64,000 nt of DNA from Branchinecta lynchi (GCA_023053575.1 JAKZAP010000004.1:23179252-23243251), one strand, 5' to 3'. Shown: positions 54,701 to 63,450, numbered from the stretch's first letter. Program-made: numbers and translations. The notes: generated from the letters alone by a model not told the origin.

Positions 54701-57700
54701 TGAGAACAGTCGGTTTTTCTGAAAAAAAGCCGATTTTTTTCTTAACTGTCGTTCTTTCTTGAGAACAGTAATTTTTTTCTTGGGAAACAGTATTTTTTCT
54801 GCAGAAACAGTCGGTAAAAATTACCAGCCAGTCGGTAAATGCCTTGTCCCCCCCCCCCCAAACAATTTGGCTAGTAACGCCTCTGATATAAGAAGTGCAA
54901 TAGACCAAATCGTAGCAGCCTAATACCCCCTTTGTCGCAATTCACTAAGAACGGCATATCATCGATCATATGACAAAACAGTTCAGTTTCCAACTGTTCA
55001 TTAAAGATTAAAGTACGACGCGTCGTCTTATTTGTTGATGTTGCACCAAAATCCTCATCCATAAATATGTCTCCCCAAATATACAGAAGTTGGACTTGAG
55101 AACTGTCATAGGTTAACTTAACTCATGGGAAATCGGGGCCCAGCTGCCCATAACGGGGGGGGGGGGGGTCGGGACCCATCAAAATGCGTATTTACACCTC
55201 TTGTTCCTCAAGTGTACCAGCTAAGAGTTCGATCCCAGTCACGGGTCAAAAACTTTTTTTCATGGGCAATTTGGGCCCACTTGCCCATCAACGTGGAGGG
55301 TGGGGGTGGTTCAGCTCCACATATATATCCCCAACCCCTATGATGCAAAAGCAAAAAGAAATTTGATCGCCTTTTTTCAAGTTATTGCCAAGTTAAAACA
55401 TTAAAAAATGGGCAATCTGGGCCCAATTGCCCCTGAACCAAGTGGGGGGTAGGTTTGGGACCAGCAAAAAGTAAAAAGAGACCCAAATGCTCACAAGCCT
55501 ACCAAGTTTCAACTTGATACCTGTTGATTCCTGTCACGGGTAACGAACTTTACTCCTGGACAATCTGGGCCCAGTTGACCATGAACCGGGTTGGGAAGGG
55601 GGGTGGGACCCCAAAAAGGCATAACTAGACCCCAACACCCACAAGTGTACCAAGTCTGAACTTGATACTTGCACTGGTTCACGAGTTATGAGCTCCAAAA
55701 AAAAAGGTGAAAACCGAAAATCGAAAGCGGAAAGCTGATTGTTCCAAGGACACACATTGTTCCTCCACTAAAAACTGAGAAATGAATGTTGCTCTAACCC
55801 TGGTTTCTCAGTTTCTAGTTTCTTAGTTTCAGCGCGGCGGAATGCTGCCGGAGTAATGTACATAAAAGATGTTCATAGACTGAAGATAGAAAAACTTGTA
55901 ACTTCGCAATATTAACGTGTTCTACATTTCTCTGTACATAGATGCAATTACGAAATTTCAGTTTCTTAAATAGTTGCAGACTATAGATAACAAAATGTAC
56001 TAATATAAAACAGAAACTGTAACAAAATAGGAAGAGAGAAAGTTTTTGGCAAAAACTTGAAAAATATGTCAGATATAACACACTTTGGACTACTCTCTTA
56101 CCGTCAAAGTTGAGAGAAAAAAAGGCCAAAGTTGACGGTTAGAAAAAAACTGTCAAAACTGACCGTAAAACGCCAAAGTTGACCTCTGAAACACTGACCG
56201 TTGAAAAGCAAGTCCGCACAATAAAATGAAAAGGAAGTTTAACATACAAATCGACTTTCGTGGTTACACAACTAAATTTCTGATTTTCTCAACAAAAAGT
56301 TTAAAGTTGCTGTTAATGTACACCAAAACTGTGCTGTGAGTGTTTAATTTTTTATTTTTTTTATAACTTGACATTGAACACAGTTTGCAATGTTTCCTTT
56401 AACGAAATAATACGCCTCAACATTTTTGTTACATTTTTGTATTTACTGGTAAGGATCCGGTCGCAGAATTCTCGCTCGCTTTGTCAAAGAAGCGAACATC
56501 TGTGACAAATCGCAGAACTTTGCTACCAGTGGCAACGCTGGTTTCGACTGATTGTAATCGTGCGACCGCTAGATAGCAGCTGGTTTCGGCCTGGTTTTAA
56601 TTCTACGACCGCTCTGCTTCGCCAAAAATGTAAAAAGTATTGGTAGAAACAGAAATGCTAGGGACCCAACAGTAGTAATTTTAGTAGGTCTACAGTAGGC
56701 TTTGAAAAAAATCCCCTAACCCAGCAGCAAAAAAAAAGTACAACAAAAGAAGACCAAGTCCTTCCAATAAAAAATATTCTATTAGAAAAAGCTACAATAG
56801 TTAAAATACCTCAAACTCGGTTCATATCGAAATAACAACATCGACGGCAGTTTAAAAATATCAACCTTACCCTTCGGCTGGGATAGGTTACTTTCAATGG
56901 CCGTCTCATTGTTATTTTCCTATATCTACCTGGACTCTATCTTCTTGCTCCTATACCCGAATCCTACTCGGTAGAAAAAGAAAATCGATCCTTCCCTTAA
57001 TTTCTCAGGTTACTGCATCTGTCTAAAAACTTGACTACGCAACTTTCGGCCATCAAATCGACCTGGTGGGCTTAGATAAAGATATAGGGACTTATTGTCG
57101 ACAGGACCCCCTTCTTTGTTATCTCGAACCCCCTCCTTAGTGTTCCCAAAGCTAGCTGGCAGGCCCTTGCCCCTTATGCACTGTAATTATGCACTGTAAT
57201 AAGTTCGCCTTTGGCCGTGTTTCGGCCATAGTACCGGGATAGTAGTCAAGAGGTCGTGCATTCGAATCCTACTCCCGGCACACAAACCTTTTGCTTTTTT
57301 TTCTACTAACTCAAAAGTCGATTTCTGGGAAACTGCCCGGAAACTGCAATGGTCGTAACGAGAATTTTTCTTACTCTCAATATCGACTCAGGGTACATTC
57401 TTGATATGTGAGCTAGCTCCCGAGTCAAGTTTGTGTCAAGTTTTCTGTTCCTTGAAACAGACAACTGTCCATTCTAAATTTCCTGTTTTCATAAATACGC
57501 CTGGACTAGTATTTATCCGAGGGAGCATGTAGCAGCATGTACTGTTTCTGCGTGTCGGTTTACCCTACACCCACGACTTTCCCCAGCCTTAAACTCTTGA
57601 GATGCAAACCCATCTACAAACTGGACCTGCATTCTGACCGGACGAGGAATACCAGCTAAATATAAATATCTAACCAATTCGGGAGATGACCACACAAGAC

Positions 57701-59320
57701 AGACGGAACATTTCCATAAACGGGAAATTAACAAAATGGGACCGAAAGTCGTCATCTCCTAGTTTATCCCCCAAGGGAATTATAGGATGTGCCAATAACT
57801 CAAGACCTACGGCTCACGGGCAAAAGGGGTTGCCAGCAGAAAGCGAGGGTCCGGCAGCCCTCAAACTCTGTAGTTCAGTTCAGACTTATTTACTAGGATA
57901 TAAACATAAAGCAATCATAACGTTCGTACGCCATACATCATGAAGAATAAATAATTTATAAAAAGGGGAGAGGGGGAGGGGGCGTTTTACAAAGCTGTTC
58001 TAATTAGTGTTTACACGAGGTAGCTATATTTAGGAGGATAACCTGAAAGACTTACTTGAACTGTAGAAATCGTTGTATCCGCCAGTAGTCGTAAGATAGT
58101 TGGGGGTATACGAACTATAGTCGTTGTAGCCCCGGCAAGAAGACGAAACCTTTTCGAAGACATCCGAATCGACGTCATATACAAGGTCTTTCCTTGTGTC
58201 CAAAGACCGAAGGAGCTTGTCACTCAAATAACAATTCTTGCGGTCTCGGGGGTAGTTGCTGAAACTGGCAAGAATTAGTGAGCTTGCGCATTACAGGAAA
58301 CCCTTACATATGGATCATGCAGACATTGCAGACTGGGTTTCTGTGTTAAACGCTTAAAATGGAGTCAAAAGTGTGAATCGCATTGAAGCAGCGGCGGTAC
58401 GTCATGCGGGGCGCAACACTGTTGACGGAATCTGCTTGAGTCAGGGATTTCATGTGTTAGTTTAAAGGAAAAAAAAAAGTCCGAACTGAGTCCACGTTCA
58501 GAGGAACCATTCAATTACAATTTTTTCAAAATTCTGTGAGGAATGGCATCTTTTAACTCGGTATCGCTATAAAATCCTGTACCACTATAATGACAAAACT
58601 GGCAAGGACATAATCTCCTATTACGCTCAAATGTTACAGAAAGATCAGTTGATATTGAGTAAGGTGCAACTGTTTACTTTGTTTCGTTTTCTGTTATGTT
58701 ATATGTTACCTGCGTCACTTTTACAGAAAACTTCACCAACTCCCGCACCGGTGTAGTGCCTCGGGGATGTTCACAAATAATCGTATGCCTTCGTTTTACG
58801 AACTAAAACGTAAAGCAGTTTTGTCACTAAAAAGCTGGCTTTTTGAGGTCGGATAACAGCCTCATCCAAATTCTTTCCACTCCAATTTTTCAACTTCCAC
58901 TGCCTTTGTGAAAAAAAATGGAATGATGAACTTGTGGTTCGTTGATTCTGATACATATGTGGGTATGTATGGTATGTAGGCTAGTTGATAGTGTGTGTTT
59001 TTCCTCAATGTACATGGCTACGGGCGAAGAAAATAAATAAATAAAATATCTATAGTATGGCCTTTTGGCTCAATAGACCTTGTTATTATCGTCGTCGATT
59101 GCAACTGAAGCAGGTCAAAAGGTGTAGAGAGAATGGACGTGATCGAATCTTTACGAAAACAATGTAGAGAAGTACTCTTACCTGTAGCTAAAGCTTTCGC
59201 AAGTAAAGCGCTTCGAATCCAGGCACTCCTGCTCACACTCAACCTGTGACCGGACCAGTAAGCTCTGTCTCGCAACGTAATCCGAAAGCCTGTAGCTTGA
59301 TTTCGATTTTCGGAAGCATC
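42398..59320 (-). CDS. Secreted-type protein with three PAN/apple domains and a Cys-rich C-terminal module (spliced, 7 exons seen, 5' partial)
   Basis: Exons in transcription order are 59320-59182, 58258-58056, 53200-53062, 49281-49100, 45400-45083, 43607-43436 and 42743-42398. Phases run 1-2-1-2-1-1-2 and close at TAA, giving 499 residues. Three PAN domains each have CE(Q/E)EC, a (F/Y)(T/K)C-S-S(F)S core and NC-L, then a YDxD/DxDY stretch and a closing SC, NC or GC followed by a Tyr/Gly/Ser linker. The C-terminal module has eight cysteines with WWC, WDYCC, PWC and QWRPC. PAN domains mediate protein or carbohydrate binding in extracellular proteins; arthropod relatives occur in cuticle and sensory-organ matrix proteins such as NompA. 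That comparison is by family, not by alignment. The signal-peptide exon was not found. Confidence 0.83.
43436..43607 (-). CDS. Gene 2 exon: Cys-rich module with WWC and WDYCC motifs
   Basis: Acceptor TTTCTTTTAG and donor CCTTG/GTAAGA; 172 nt, phase 1 in and phase 2 out. It encodes GYYGGTDVSASGVKCVRRC, then GYWWCETDERGSWDYCC, NSKC and a Gly-Gln-Pro-Ile-Pro run leading into the next exon. The WCxT...WDYC spacing loosely recalls fibronectin type II folds (WCxT...WGYC), but the full pattern is different and I do not assign the family. Confidence 0.84.
44103..44550 (+). mobile_element. MITE with CTTAAAGGACACCTGAA termini, copy 2
   Basis: Left end CCTTAAAGAACACCTGAATG, right end GTTCGGGTGTCCTTTAAT. 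Nearly collinear with 8375-8823, e.g. TACCAAGTATC, CTATCTGTATGACTTCCG and TCCGTGGCCATG. Lies in the gene 2 intron just below the PAN 3 exon. Confidence 0.72.
45083..45400 (-). CDS. Gene 2 exon: complete PAN domain 3
   Basis: Acceptor AAATTCCTTTCAG and donor AACG/GTAAGCTT; 318 nt, phase 1 at both ends. Unlike domains 1 and 2 the whole apple domain is in one exon: CFVNYKSNSRIDDR, VQCEQECSRTTKYKCSSFSF, NCELSLWEATELD, then DPDYHVY and the closing GGCEGYGDGG. Its length is close to that of the split pairs (342 and 321 nt). An intron was either lost here or gained in the ancestor of the other two. Confidence 0.9.
45624..48105 (+). repeat. GGCACTTGGC composite repeat, copy 1 (split by an insertion)
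   Basis: Left end AACAAGAGCTAGAAGGTCATATGGCACTT. Next come units containing AAGCAAAACCCTTGAGGCAA, ATGATCATGGGCTC, AATGTATATTTTG and a GATACGCACTTTAAGG block. Then there is a 1.3-kb foreign insert (46413-47727), followed by the pyrimidine-rich half with CAAGTTTCATTAAGATCCGA, a (GACA)n run and ATCGGTATATGGCACTTGAG at the right end. Noncoding. Confidence 0.7.
46413..47727. other. AT-rich insert of probable mitochondrial origin (NUMT)
   Basis: The insert breaks a GGCACTTGGC repeat: repeat sequence resumes at 47728 where it left off at 46412. Composition is far more AT-rich than the flanks. At 47667-47696 the plus strand reads DRIPLFVWSV only if TGA is Trp (mitochondrial code), matching a conserved cytochrome c oxidase I segment. 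At about 46989-47008 TTAGATACCCTACTATTCTA matches the conserved small-subunit mitochondrial rRNA motif. ACTTTTTTACAAGGAGTCGA occurs twice (about 46650 and 46970), and AGAAGAAGTGTAATTTCTAC twice (about 47274 and 47341). It looks like a rearranged mosaic rather than a simple copy. Confidence 0.5.
49100..49281 (-). CDS. Gene 2 exon: PAN domain 2, second half and linker
   Basis: Acceptor GACTCCTTAG and donor GACA/GTAAGTCG; 182 nt, phase 2 in and phase 1 out. It encodes YYGSSSVTSNNCELTDVDVS, then GRDLVEDRDYDTWH and the closing cysteine (SGNCENYGGGG). A short Asp/Tyr linker follows. Confidence 0.86.
49570..50450 (-). mobile_element. Decayed LINE retrotransposon, 3' part of the reverse transcriptase
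   Basis: On the minus strand, SYVDDLSIVE (50425-50396) carries the YxDD reverse-transcriptase catalytic motif. Downstream are LGGTITPYLKWEAH, VYTSSIRPSMEYASPVWH and DKLERIQKWALLIIHSG, then NLKTLQERLKELSTDF. These are the conserved C-terminal blocks of invertebrate CR1/Jockey-like LINEs. At least one frameshift and several stops break it. The 3' end is AAATACTTTACTTACTTACT, a TTAC microsatellite tail. Same orientation as the host gene 2, in its intron. 5'-truncated and inactive. Confidence 0.82.
50468..51754 (+). repeat. GGCACTTGGC composite repeat, copy 2
   Basis: Uninterrupted copy of about 1.3 kb: AACAAGAGCTAGAAGCTCAT at the left. The middle has TGGAAGTACC and ATCACCGGAATTTCG units with C-runs and CAAGTTTCATTAAGATCCGA twice. 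The right end has GACCGACCGACGGAAGAG and GGTATATGGTACTTGGCCGG. The purine-poor tandem unit is roughly 130-170 bp. Confidence 0.75.
51804..51970 (+). mobile_element. hAT-like MITE, family GGCCGTATCC, copy 3
   Basis: Begins CAGGGCCGTATCCAGG and ends CCTCGATACGGAACTG. Flanked by a perfect 8-bp duplication CCTGTGGC (51796-51803 and 51971-51978). It has landed just beyond the end of a larger repeat of the GGCACTTGGC family, in the intron between gene 2 exons 53062 and 49281. Confidence 0.85.
52221..52936 (-). repeat. GGCACTTGGC composite repeat, copy 3
   Basis: Inverted relative to the copy at 50468. The right end lies at 52221-52250 and forms ATGGCACTTGCC-TTCC-GGCCAAGTGCCAT, a 12-bp hairpin with a short loop. 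The left end (52905-52936 on plus) reads CAAGTGCCAAATGAGC and ACTCTTGTTG. Internally deleted. Confidence 0.7.
53062..53200 (-). CDS. Gene 2 exon: PAN domain 2, first half
   Basis: Acceptor TTATTTTTCAG and donor TTCAG/GTATGTCT; 139 nt, the same length and phases (1 in, 2 out) as the PAN 1 first-half exon. It encodes CFKKTRTGIKILPRLVRKTM, then DCEEECLRLRTFTCRSFSF. The equal length and phases indicate an exon-pair duplication. Confidence 0.88.
53500..53760 (+). repeat. Short tandem units with CTTGACCACGGTTGGAGTTAG
   Basis: Three diverged repeats, marked at about 53512, 53586 and 53727, separated by C-runs. No coding potential. Lies in the gene 2 intron upstream of the PAN 2 first-half exon. Confidence 0.55.
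53984..54479 (+). repeat. Two tandem units of 248 bp
   Basis: TATCAGTCGTTT begins at 53988 and again at 54236, and the units stay aligned through AGGTCCCGGGCATTCATT, AACAATCCGAGTCGTTTAAA, CCCGTCCCTAAAGACCAGCC and CCCATGTGATTTGTATCTGC. Preceded by facing G and C runs (53939-53970). Noncoding. Confidence 0.75.
54572..54885 (-). mobile_element. Poly-G bearing element, family CAGAGGCGTTACTAGCC, copy 3
   Basis: Read on the minus strand it begins CAGAGGCGTTACTAGCCAAA and ends GGTCGTGAAGCCCCTG. Interior units of the type GACTGTTTTCNNNAGAAAAA repeat four to five times. No clean target duplication. Confidence 0.6.
55125..55700 (+). repeat. Tandem array of about four ~145-bp units with GGGCCCANTTGCCC
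   Basis: Unit marker CAATYTGGGCCCARTTGCCC at about 55131, 55266, 55409 and 55561 (steps of 135, 143 and 152). Each unit also has CAAGTGTACCAAGT, TTGATACCTGTTG, CACGGGT and a G-rich stretch. Noncoding, in a gene 2 intron. Confidence 0.75.
55701..58055. other. Gene 2 intron, mostly unassigned
   Basis: Short alternating GTCAAAGTTGA/TCAAAACTGACC words at 56100-56200 and the tRNA-like hairpin at 57231 are the only structure seen. Confidence 0.4.
57231..57283 (+). repeat. tRNA-like hairpin with B box
   Basis: CCGGGA (57234-57239) can pair with TCCCGG (57273-57278) and GTAG with CTAC, enclosing GCATTCGAATCC, which resembles a pol III B box (GGTTCGANTCC). A T-run follows (from 57289). There is no anticodon arm and the T-stem has mismatches, so it is not a functional tRNA. 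It may be a decayed tRNA or the head of a tRNA-derived SINE. Confidence 0.4.
58056..58258 (-). CDS. Gene 2 exon: PAN domain 1, second half and linker
   Basis: Acceptor GCCAGTTTCAG and donor TCAA/GTAAGT; 203 nt, phase 2 in and phase 1 out. It continues the apple domain with DRKNCYLSDKLLRSLD, then DLVYDVDSDVFEKV and the closing cysteine (SSSCRGYNDY). A Tyr/Ser/Thr/Gly-rich linker follows, with the motif GYNDY/GYNDFY repeated. Confidence 0.87.
59182..59320 (-). CDS. Gene 2 exon: PAN domain 1, first half
   Basis: Minus-strand acceptor TTCTCTTACAG and donor TACAG/GTAAGAGT; 139 nt, phase 1 in and phase 2 out. It reads CFRKSKSSYRLSDY, then a basic stretch, VECEQECLDSKRFTCESFSY. The CEQEC and FTCESFSY motifs are the PAN/apple core. 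This is the most upstream exon I can support. Confidence 0.87.
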
Positions 59321-60787
59321 CTGTAAGAGAACGAAAAAGAATCAATGAAAATGATGCGCTGGATTGCGTTCGTGCCATCCTTCGGTGCGAGTTGGCAAAA
59401 GTGCGAGCTTGACGCTGCAACAAAGACTTAGAGCAGAGACTAGCGTGATGTTTTTTGTGAAAAGTACGTTTTCCTGAAAGTATATAAAGAGGTGAGCGAC
59501 CACCGACCTGCCGTTACGCATTTAAATCTAACTCGCGTGTCTAGGGACATTCCGCAAGTGCTCGTGATCCAAACCGCGGTTTTTAATAAGATTTGCTAAT
59601 TTTCTATATATTTGCATCAAAGGGGTTTGGGCCGGGATATTTTCGCCAGAGGGTTTTGGTACTGGGGGGGGAACGTGGCGGCGGGAGGACGTATATCCAC
59701 GAAGGATTTTCGCCTAGATCTGTTCTGTATACCTATACATGAATGGCTCAAGCCACGTACCAGATCTCCTACACCAGACATCCATGCATTCGTTTGAAAT
59801 AGAAATCAGCAACAGGAGAGCACCTCCTCGGACGCACCCCGTTTATGCGTTAAACGCTAAACTCTTTCGTTTCGCGTCAAAGACGCTGGGTTTCATGACG
59901 CATACGTCTGCGTGTGTTTGCGTTGACAAAGGTGAACTTCTATTTCTGTGAGCTTCGGGTTCGCGGAAAAACGCAACGCCGTAGAGGCAGTCTGCACGAA
60001 TCTGGGGTAAGACAGCCGAACGAACGGAAGAAGACTCAGGTTTCTGAATGAAATTCTTCGGGTCAACATCAGACTAGAAAGAACCGATGACTGTATAAGA
60101 GCATTGCCCCCCCCCCCCCCCCCACAAAGGCAAATCTGATGAAGCCATTACCGGAACTGCTACATTCTTCCTCGGAGCAGCGCTCACACTACGCCTAAGC
60201 AAAGGTGTGCTAAGATTAGTATTAATGCTGTTTTCGCGGCCTGAAATTCCTTCGGCACCATTGTCATTCCCATTCAGAAAATTGAATATCTGTACCGTGG
60301 AAATGAAGAAAACCCGCCCGGGAAAACCTAATCGTCTTTTCGCATCACTAAAGGTGGGAATGAGAATTCCTGTCGTTTGGAACCAAGCCTTCAACAAAAA
60401 TGATTTTCACGCCAGATATGAAAGGAAGGAAGAGGTGGAAGAAAAGGAGGAAGGGAAGGGAAAAACAAACCACGGAAGTCATTAGAAACTACACGATTTC
60501 TTTCCTGGCTGCGATAACACATTTCCGGTTGGCAAAAGGTCAGACCCTTAATTGCAAACTTTCCACTTATATTCCTTTTGTTTGCTAGGTCTTGCATGCA
60601 ATTGGGAAAAACTGAAACTGAGCTAAACTGGAAAAGTTCAACGAGGGACCCAGGGGATCGATACGACAATACTGCTGGTTCGTGACAATGAAGATGTTTT
60701 TGTCCGAGAAGACCAAATATACAACAACATTTCGGTAAAAAGCAACACAGGTACCGACATCGGCGTCCTTTTTGTTCGCTGGACTGA
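59321..60787. other. Region upstream of the first supported gene 2 exon
   Basis: Expected to be intron or 5' sequence of gene 2. A C-run (60108-60122) and a polypurine stretch (60421-60468) are present. No exon could be placed in the phase required by the exon at 59320. Confidence 0.35.
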
Positions 60788-61460
60788 AAACGAGAGCTGG
60801 AAGCTCATATGGCACTTGCAAGGCTGGGTCAGAGGATGAAAGTAGGAGTTCGTCAATTCGTGGCTCTGGCTGTGATCATTTGTAAGCAGAACCCTTCAGC
60901 TAAGAATGATCATGGGTCCTTGAAAATCACGAGCATGTAAACAAAACCATTGAGGCAAATGATCATGGGCCCTTGGGGACCCTGAATATATATCGTTTGG
61001 TCAGAAGTATGTTTCTACTTTTCGGTTAAGATACGCACTTTAAGGGTGCTAAAAATTCGTTTTTGAGCAAAACCCTTACGGCAAAAATTATCATGGGCTC
61101 CTGGGATCATGAAAATGTATATTTTGGTTAAAAGTATTTTTTGTACTTTTCGGTTAGGAAGTACTTAAAGGGATGGTCGGATCTGAGAATTGATAATTCT
61201 TAGGCCAATCTTGTCAAGTCTCCAATGTCCAAGCCAAATTTCATCTTCCTAGCACATCTGGAAGTACCCTAATTCGTAATCACTAGAATTCCGCCCCCCC
61301 CCTTCCCCCACAGTGCCCGAACCCGGTACAGTTCTGTCACTGATATATGTAGGGATTGTCCTTGTTCTTCCAATCAAGTTTTATCCCGGTCGCTCCACTC
61401 TCGCCCCCCCCCCCCCCCCAAACATTCATCGGATCAGGTCCGGACTTTAAATAGGAAATA
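60788..61460 (+). repeat. GGCACTTGGC composite repeat, copy 4 (left part)
   Basis: Starts ACGAGAGCTGGAAGCTCATA and TGGCACTTGCAAGG, and runs through the AAGCAAAACCC/ATCATGGGCTC units to the C-run zone, ending about where the dispersed GTGCAAAACG repeat begins (61461). The right end is missing. Confidence 0.65.
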
Positions 61461-61645
61461 TAGCTCTAATAAAAATATAGCTGACTTATCGTTTTGCACC
61501 GTCAAATATGATTCGCAGTCAGCTTGGGCTGAGGGACTATGTATTAAATAGGACATCTGATACACGAGGTCTTTCCACATATCAAGTTTACAACAATTTA
61601 AGATCTAACTCGTCTACTCGTATTACTCGTCTCATTCACTTATTT

Positions 61646-63110
61646 TATGGCACTTGCCAACCAGCCAAGTGCCATATACCGATCACTTTTCCGTCGGTCT
61701 GTCGGTCAGTCCAGTGATCGCGAGTTAGGGTACTTAGGGTACTTCCAGATGTGCTAGGACGATGAAACTTCGCAGGCATATTAGGGAGCCGGCCAGTCTA
61801 ACTTGGAAGTAGTCACTTCCCCAATCCGACCACCGTGGGGGGAGTGGAGGGAGGGGGAATCCGGAATATTGACGTATGTCTAACTTTTGAACGGGGAATC
61901 GGATCTTAATGAACTTGATATTTGGAAAGAACTCGTGTCTCGGATGTCACACTTCAAGTCCGAAACGGATCCGATGACTTTGGGGGGAGTTGGAAGGGGG
62001 GGGGACCGGAAATCGTGTGACATGTTCAGAGTGGACGGATCGGCATGAAACTTGGTGGGAAGAACAAGCACAAGTCCAGGTACGTGGTTGACAAGATGAC
62101 AAGACCGGACCGGATCTGAGCACTGTGGTGGAGTTGGAGGGAGGGTTCCGGAATTCCGGCGATCCCGAGTTAAGATGCTTACACATGTGCTATGACGATG
62201 AAACTTGTCAGGGACTCTATCAGGGACTCAACAATTTTAGCTTAAGAACAGTCGTTTCTCCGATTTGACCATAGTGGGGGGAGTGTAGGGAGGGGGAATC
62301 CGGAATCTTGAGAAAACTTTTGAACGGATAATCGGATATCAATGAAACTTGATATTCGGAAACAACTCATGTCTCAGATGTCCCATTTCAGGTGAGGACA
62401 GGATCCGATCAATGTGGGGGAGTCGGGGGGGGGGGGCTTTCGACACGCTTAGAGCGTAGCGATTGGAATGACACTTGGTGGGAAGAACAAGCGAAAGCCC
62501 TAGATACATCAGTGACAGAACCGGACCGGATTCGGGCACTCTGGGGGGGGGGGGGTTGGAGGGGGACCGGACCGGGGGGGGGCTTTCGACACGCTTAGAG
62601 CGTAGCGATTGGAATGACACTTGGTGGGAAGAACAAGCGAAAGCCCTAGATACATCAGTGACAGAACCGGACCGGATTCGGGCACTCTGGGGGGAGTTGG
62701 AGGGGGACCGGAATTCTGGTGACCGCGATTTCAGGTACTTCCAGACATGCCAGGACGATGAAATTTGGCTTGAACGTTAAAGACTTGACAAGACTGGCTT
62801 ACAATTTTTTACTTCAAAGATCCGACCATCGCTTAAAATACTCATCTTCACTGCGAAGTGCAAAAAAATACTTTTAAGCAAAATCTACATTTTCATGATC
62901 CAAATGAGCCCAATAATTTTTGCCTAAAAGGTTTTGCTTAGAAATGACTTTCTAGCATACTTAAAGTGCGCATCTTAACCGAAAAGTGAAAAAAATACTT
63001 TTGATCTTATGATCCTAAAGGGCCCAGGATCATTTTGCCTCAAGGGTTTTGATCACAGATGAAGTTCCAGCGCCCTTAAGTGCACATCATCACAGCCAAG
63101 TACAAACAAA
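61646..63110 (-). repeat. GGCACTTGGC composite repeat, copy 5
   Basis: Near-complete inverted copy. The right-end hairpin TATGGCACTTGCC-AACCA-GCCAAGTGCCATA is at 61646-61680, then TCCGTCGGTCTGTCGG, then GATGAAACTTGGTGGGAAGA units with G-runs, then the AAGGGTTTTGATCAC end. It contains a recent 146-bp tandem duplication at 62437-62700. Confidence 0.7.
62437..62700 (+). repeat. Recent tandem duplication, unit 146 bp
   Basis: 62437 onward (CTTTCGACACGCTTAGAGCG through GGGCACTCTGGGG) is repeated from 62583 with no difference that I can see except in the length of the G-run. The near-identity against the decayed surroundings indicates a young event, or an assembly artefact. Confidence 0.75.
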
Positions 63111-63450
63111 AACTTTTTTTTTTACCAAACTGTCTTATGTGCCAGGCAGAAGAAGAAACACCCCAACACTTCTTTTCCGAACGCCGCATCCTCCAACGAA
63201 GAAGTCGACAACTAAAAAGCCTGTGCGACGAGCTAAAAATCCCGAACCAATTTCAAGTCATCACCAGTGCCAAACTCCCTACCCAAACACAATATAAAAT
63301 CTTCAAGATTTTGATTGAGATGCTAGCGGAGAACGGAGTCTACTAAGCAAAACATGTGACCGAAGGTAACCACCAACGATCAACCAAGAAGGCAGAAAGA
63401 GATCTACAAGAAGTGGAATTCAACGCCATTCAAACCTTATGATGATGATG
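63110..63450 (+). mobile_element. 5'-truncated LINE 3' end (zinc-knuckle region and tail)
   Basis: The plus-strand frame ending at 63346 reads CLMCQAEEETPQHFF, the CxxC...H pattern near the C-terminus of many non-LTR retrotransposon polyproteins. The final cysteine expected after HFF is replaced (SERR). A TAA, about 90 bp of UTR and a GATGATGATGATAAAA tail at about 63440-63455 follow, as expected for a LINE 3' end. The rest of the element is absent. Confidence 0.6.

Noticed and set aside
57231..57283. Functional tRNA gene
   Set aside because: No anticodon arm and a mismatched T-stem; kept only as a tRNA-like hairpin.
60120..60310. Minus-strand frame FLNGNDNGAEGISGRENS and on as an upstream gene 2 exon
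   Set aside because: An acceptor exists but the donor leaves phase 0, not phase 1, and there is no domain similarity.
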